The position numbers and the translations under genes were made by a program. Shown here piece after piece: positions 7,053 through 9,692 of a stretch of DNA of 9,692 nucleotides. Positions within the stretch are counted from its first letter, which is position 1, and each line of letters opens with the position of its first letter. The stretch is taken from assembly GCA_903908015.1 (NCBI GenBank), contig CAIVQI010000325.1, positions 1 to 9,692 of the forward strand, read 5' to 3'. Origin of the DNA: an uncultured Bacteroidota bacterium (GTDB lineage: Bacteria > Bacteroidota > Bacteroidia > UBA7662). Under the pieces are notes generated by a model. The model had not been told where the DNA came from, searched no databases, and worked only from the letters and a program-made list of their open reading frames with translations.

Positions 7053-9182
7053 TTATGCTAGAAGGGTGTACACAAGCAACGAGCCCAAGTAGGCGAGCGT
7101 CCCCATGTAAAAAAACTGTACGGCTGGCCACAGCCAGGTTTTGGTTTCTCTGCGGGTAACTGCCAGGGTGCTCATGCATTGCAAAGCGAAAGCATAGAAA
7201 ACGAGCAAACTAAAACATGTGGCGATGCTGTAGACGGGCTTGCCGGTTTTCGGGTTCACCTCCGCCAACATTCGTCCACGCAGTTCCGACACCTGAAAAT
7301 CCTCCGTGCCGAGGCTGTACATGGTGGCCATGGTGCCCACAAACACTTCCCTTGCCGCGAAGGAGGTCACCAATGCAATTCCGATCTTCCAGTCAAACCC
7401 GAGCGGTTCGATGGCTGGCTCCATAAACTTACCAGCATGCCCGGCCCAAGATGCAGCCAACAACTCCTGCTCGATTCTGGATTTCTGCGCCAAAAAATCG
7501 GCCGACGGATCGCCCATTGCCGTGTAAGAATCGAGCTCTGTGCGCAGCGTCTCCATCCTTTTGCCCGGACCAAAATTACTCAAAACCCACAAAACAATGG
7601 ATATTACAACGATTACTTTTCCTGCTTCCATCACAAATCCCTGTAGTCGCTGCCCCACTACATGGGCCACATTGCGCCAAACAGGCCATTGATAAAGGGG
7701 CATCTCCAGCATAAAGAAAGAGGTTTCCCGGGTTTTTATTAACCAACGAAGCACCAAAGCAGCGCCAATGGCGGTGAGTAAGCCTAAAACATACAGTCCC
7801 ATCAAAACGAGCCCCTGAACATTGAACACCCCAAGCCACTGATTTTCGGGCACACAAATGCTGATGAGCAGTGTGTAGACTGGCAAGCGCGCGCTGCAAC
7901 TCATCATTGGGAGCACCAAAATGGTGAGAAGCCGTTCTTTTCGGTTGTTGATCGACCGGGTGGCCATGATGCTGGGAACTGCACAGGCGAAACCCCCAAT
8001 CAGGGGCATCACCGAACGGCCGTTGAGGCCAACCGAACGCATCAATCGATCAGTGAGGAACGAAACGCGCGACATATATCCGCTTTCCTCGAGCACTCCC
8101 AAAAAGAAAAACAACAGACTTATTTGGGGGATGAAGACCAGAACCCCGCTGAGTCCGGCCAGGAGCCCATCTACCAACATCCGCGAAAACCAACCCTCCG
8201 GCAAAAAATCTTTTGTTCGTCCACCTACATACCCAAAGAGCGACTCAATGAGCTCCATGGGCAATGTGGCCCACGAGAATATGGCCTGAAACATCAAAAA
8301 CAGAAGGGCAAACAGGATTCCATAGCCCGCCACAGGGTGCAGCAACCAACGATCGATTCGGGCCGAGGCGGCCTTTCGGCTGACCGTTCCGGGGTCGCGC
8401 CTGATGTGTTTCATGAGTCCCGCTATTCGCTCATAGCGTCGTACCGTTTCGGCGGCCCTTATTTTCCCCCGATCGAGGGGCTCTGCACCGGCCAGCGCGC
8501 GACAGTGATTCGCCCAAGTTGCGCAGGATTCGGGCAAGCGCTCGTAGCACATCAACGAAACAAAGTCGCGGTATTCGGCGGGGCGTCCTTCTGCCTGCGC
8601 CAGCGTTGAGATTTGTCGCTGCACCGCTGGATGATCGGAAAACCATGGATACCGGTGCTTTGGCGGTGCTTGCAAGAGGGCCTGCTTGAGTTCGTTCATT
8701 CCATCACCCGTGCGGGCATTCGTAGCCACCACGGGCATCCCCAGGGCCGCAGAAAGGGCGGGGACATCGATGTGAATGCCGGCTGAATCGGCCAAATCCG
8801 ATTTATTAAGCACCAAAACACATGGCAAATTAAGGTCGGACAGTTGGGTGATCAACAATAAGTTTCTGCGGAGGCTACTGGCATCAGCCACCACAACCAC
8901 CCGTGTGGCCACCGATGAAGCTGGTGATGCACATACTTGTTCCATGAGCAGCTGGAAGGCCACCTGCTCGTCTTCCGTCTCTGGAAACAAGCTATAAATT
9001 CCCGGCAAGTCAACCACCTCGGCCGCGCCCCCATGGGGCATCGACATTCGTCCACTATGCTGCTCCACCGTCACCCCCGGGTAGTTGCCCACCTTTTGGT
9101 GCAGCCCTGTGAGTCGATTAAACAGCGATGATTTGCCACTGTTGGGGTTCCCAGCGAGCCAAACCCTTAAAGTATCCTTCAT
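7053..9182 (-). CDS. feoB: Ferrous iron transporter FeoB
   Basis: FeoB is an inner-membrane Fe2+ importer with a cytosolic N-terminal G-domain. G-motifs are intact: G1 GNPNSGKSS (11-19), switch I segment GNYPGVTVE (32-40), G3 DLPG (58-61) and G4 NKSD (126-129). A helical regulatory region follows. The membrane part begins near residue 275 (IDRWLLHP). It contains both Gate motifs: GFACAVPS, with Cys400, and MMSCSARLPVY, with Cys429. These cysteines correspond in position to Cys403 and Cys432 of E. coli FeoB. The C-terminus has two or three more helices and no FeoC-like extension. The 709-aa length is within the family range. Its ATG overlaps the feoA stop in ATGA (9182-9179), implying translational coupling. 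Regulation probably acts through the region upstream of feoA. Confidence 0.98.
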   Translation of the reverse strand: MKDTLRVWLAGNPNSGKSSLFNRLTGLHQKVGNYPGVTVEQHSGRMSMPHGGAAEVVDLPGIYSLFPETEDEQVAFQLLMEQVCASPASSVATRVVVVADASSLRRNLLLITQLSDLNLPCVLVLNKSDLADSAGIHIDVPALSAALGMPVVATNARTGDGMNELKQALLQAPPKHRYPWFSDHPAVQRQISTLAQAEGRPAEYRDFVSLMCYERLPESCATWANHCRALAGAEPLDRGKIRAAETVRRYERIAGLMKHIRRDPGTVSRKAASARIDRWLLHPVAGYGILFALLFLMFQAIFSWATLPMELIESLFGYVGGRTKDFLPEGWFSRMLVDGLLAGLSGVLVFIPQISLLFFFLGVLEESGYMSRVSFLTDRLMRSVGLNGRSVMPLIGGFACAVPSIMATRSINNRKERLLTILVLPMMSCSARLPVYTLLISICVPENQWLGVFNVQGLVLMGLYVLGLLTAIGAALVLRWLIKTRETSFFMLEMPLYQWPVWRNVAHVVGQRLQGFVMEAGKVIVVISIVLWVLSNFGPGKRMETLRTELDSYTAMGDPSADFLAQKSRIEQELLAASWAGHAGKFMEPAIEPLGFDWKIGIALVTSFAAREVFVGTMATMYSLGTEDFQVSELRGRMLAEVNPKTGKPVYSIATCFSLLVFYAFALQCMSTLAVTRRETKTWLWPAVQFFYMGTLAYLGSLLVYTLLA

Positions 9183-9454
9183 CTGTCGTATTGGGGGTGT
9201 TCTGGGTATTGGGGGATGCCAGGACGAACATCCACTTCGATCACTTCGGCTTCCATGCGTCGCAGGGCCAATTGATAGCCTAAAATTTCAACCGACATGG
9301 GGTCGCCAGGGGGGGCGATACGGATGACCCGAATCCATTCTCCCGGCAGGCATCCCATTTCCGTGAGTTTGGCCGACAAGGGATGCTCCCCCAGCCTGCG
9401 GATCACCGCTGCTTGTCCAGGTTTCAATTCACTCAATCGGGTTTTCACGGCCAA
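9179..9454 (-). CDS. feoA: FeoA, SH3-like partner of the ferrous iron transporter
   Basis: FeoA is a small cytosolic protein that supports Fe2+ uptake by FeoB. The 91-aa product has the family pattern: LSELKPGQAAVIRRL at the N-terminus, then KLTEMGCLPGEWIRVIR, then GDPMSVEILGYQLALRRMEAEVIEV, an SH3-like barrel. The likely start is TTG at 9454-9452. An in-frame TAA (9472-9470) inside the adjacent repeat rules out a longer form, and there is no ATG before codon 33, which would remove the first strands. GTG at 9448 is an alternative start. The bases before the start are C-rich (CCCCGCCCCCTGATT) and contain no Shine-Dalgarno or A-rich stretch. The gene is separate from feoB, unlike the FeoA-FeoB fusions found in some Bacteroidota. 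Confidence 0.95.
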   Translation of the reverse strand: MAVKTRLSELKPGQAAVIRRLGEHPLSAKLTEMGCLPGEWIRVIRIAPPGDPMSVEILGYQLALRRMEAEVIEVDVRPGIPQYPEHPQYDR

Positions 9455-9460
9455 AATCAG

Positions 9461-9604
9461 GGGGCGGGGTTAAAAAACAGGGGACGGGGTTAAAAAACAG
9501 AGGGCGGGGCTATAAAACAGAAGGCGGAGTTAAAAAACAGGGGGCGGGGTTAAAAAACAGGGGGCGGGGTTAAAAAACAGGGGGCGGGGCTATAAAAAAT
9601 ACAG
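9461..9604. repeat. Tandem array of seven 20-bp units upstream of feoA
   Basis: The consensus on the plus strand is GGGGCGGGGTTAAAAAACAG. Units at 9461, 9541 and 9561 are exact. The unit at 9481 has one change, and 9501 and 9521 have three each. The last unit, from 9581, is expanded to about 24 bases, ending TATAAAAAATACAG. The units at 9501 and 9581 share the variant GGCTATAAAA and lie exactly 80 bp apart. The flanks look like decayed units: GGCCAAAATCAG at 9449-9460, which overlaps the feoA start, and ACAGGGCCAAAAAATGG from 9601. Read in the feoA direction, each unit is CTGTTTTTTAACCCCGCCCC. The array contains no spacers and no open frame. Confidence 0.97.
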
Positions 9605-9692
9605 GGCCAAAAAATGGTGCAGGACCGGTACAGCACAGGCTTGCAAAAATACGAAGGCCATCCCATTTTTGCCTAATTTTGAATGTCAATCA
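9605..9692. other. Upstream part of the feoA promoter region, to the right edge
   Basis: No gene is seen in these bases. On the plus strand there is a TAATTTTG (9674-9681), which matches the -7 consensus and could serve a divergent gene beyond the right edge, but no -33 box is visible for it. On the minus strand is the candidate feoA -7 box. I see no clear Fur-like dyad, though the phylum's Fur site is not well enough defined for this to be decisive. Confidence 0.4.
9644..9651 (-). promoter_or_regulatory. Candidate -7 promoter box of the feoAB operon
   Basis: TATTTTTG on the minus strand matches TAnnTTTG exactly. A weak -33 match, TTAG (9676-9673), is 21 bases upstream. Transcription from here would start around 9635-9640 and give a leader of about 180 nt that includes all seven repeats. 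The 11-mer CGTATTTTTGC (9653-9643) is shared with the gcvP upstream region. Confidence 0.4.

Noticed and set aside
7179..8609. Plus-strand frames of 120-160 codons opposite feoB (7179-7646, 7921-8289, 8124-8609)
   Set aside because: They are antisense to the complete and well-conserved FeoB frame.
9501..9600. GC-box plus TATA-like motif (GGGGCGGGGC followed by TATAAAA) resembling a eukaryotic promoter
   Set aside because: The genes are clearly bacterial; the likeness is a by-product of the repeat unit.
9461..9604. CRISPR array
   Set aside because: The units are directly tandem with no unique spacers, and 20 bp is shorter than normal CRISPR repeats; no cas gene is near.
9461..9604. A repetitive peptide gene or a series of small ORFs in the array
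   Set aside because: The unit length is not a multiple of three and each unit has TTAA, so TAA falls in every frame on either strand within three units.

Overview
The window reads as a piece of a Bacteroidota (Bacteroidetes) chromosome. The evidence is threefold. Two predicted signal peptides place a glutamine at or next to the cleavage site, as is common in that phylum. Upstream regions carry TAnnTTTG-type -7 boxes and lack clear Shine-Dalgarno sequences. The protein set also fits: a large secreted beta-rich protein with a choice-of-anchor-J/MAM-like module, an unsplit P-protein of about 960 aa, and separate FeoA and FeoB followed by a SprT-like protein. No genus can be named from the sequence alone. 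All the genes look chromosomal and mostly housekeeping; I see no phage, transposon, CRISPR, tRNA or rRNA.

Layout. Positions 1-1296 (minus) hold the N-terminal 432 codons of a secreted protein that runs off the left edge. This frame is open with no stop. Behind a short AT-rich gap lies gcvP (1387-4269, minus), a complete glycine decarboxylase. A 168-bp divergent spacer separates it from an NhaC-family Na+/H+ antiporter (4438-6375, plus), which has an unusual signal peptide and exported N-terminal domain. The antiporter converges, with only 2 bp between stop codons, on a SprT-like zinc metalloprotein gene (6378-7013, minus). That gene is the last of an apparent feoA-feoB-sprT-like operon (9454 to 6378, minus). 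feoA and feoB overlap by 4 bp (ATGA), and feoB and the SprT-like gene are 39 bp apart.

The most unusual element is a tandem array of seven 20-bp units at about 9461-9604. It lies directly against the start of feoA, which appears to use a TTG codon. The array fills the space where the leader and ribosome-binding region of the ferrous-iron transport operon should be. It has a higher-order pattern, phased A-tracts and strong G/C strand asymmetry. A consensus-like -7 box lies on its far side, so feoAB transcripts probably contain the whole array in their 5' leader. Copy-number or structure-dependent tuning of iron uptake is a reasonable but unproven idea.

Functionally, FeoA and FeoB import Fe2+, GcvP starts glycine cleavage into one-carbon metabolism, and the antiporter is a cation/proton exchanger. 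The sequence does not show that these neighbouring units form one pathway.
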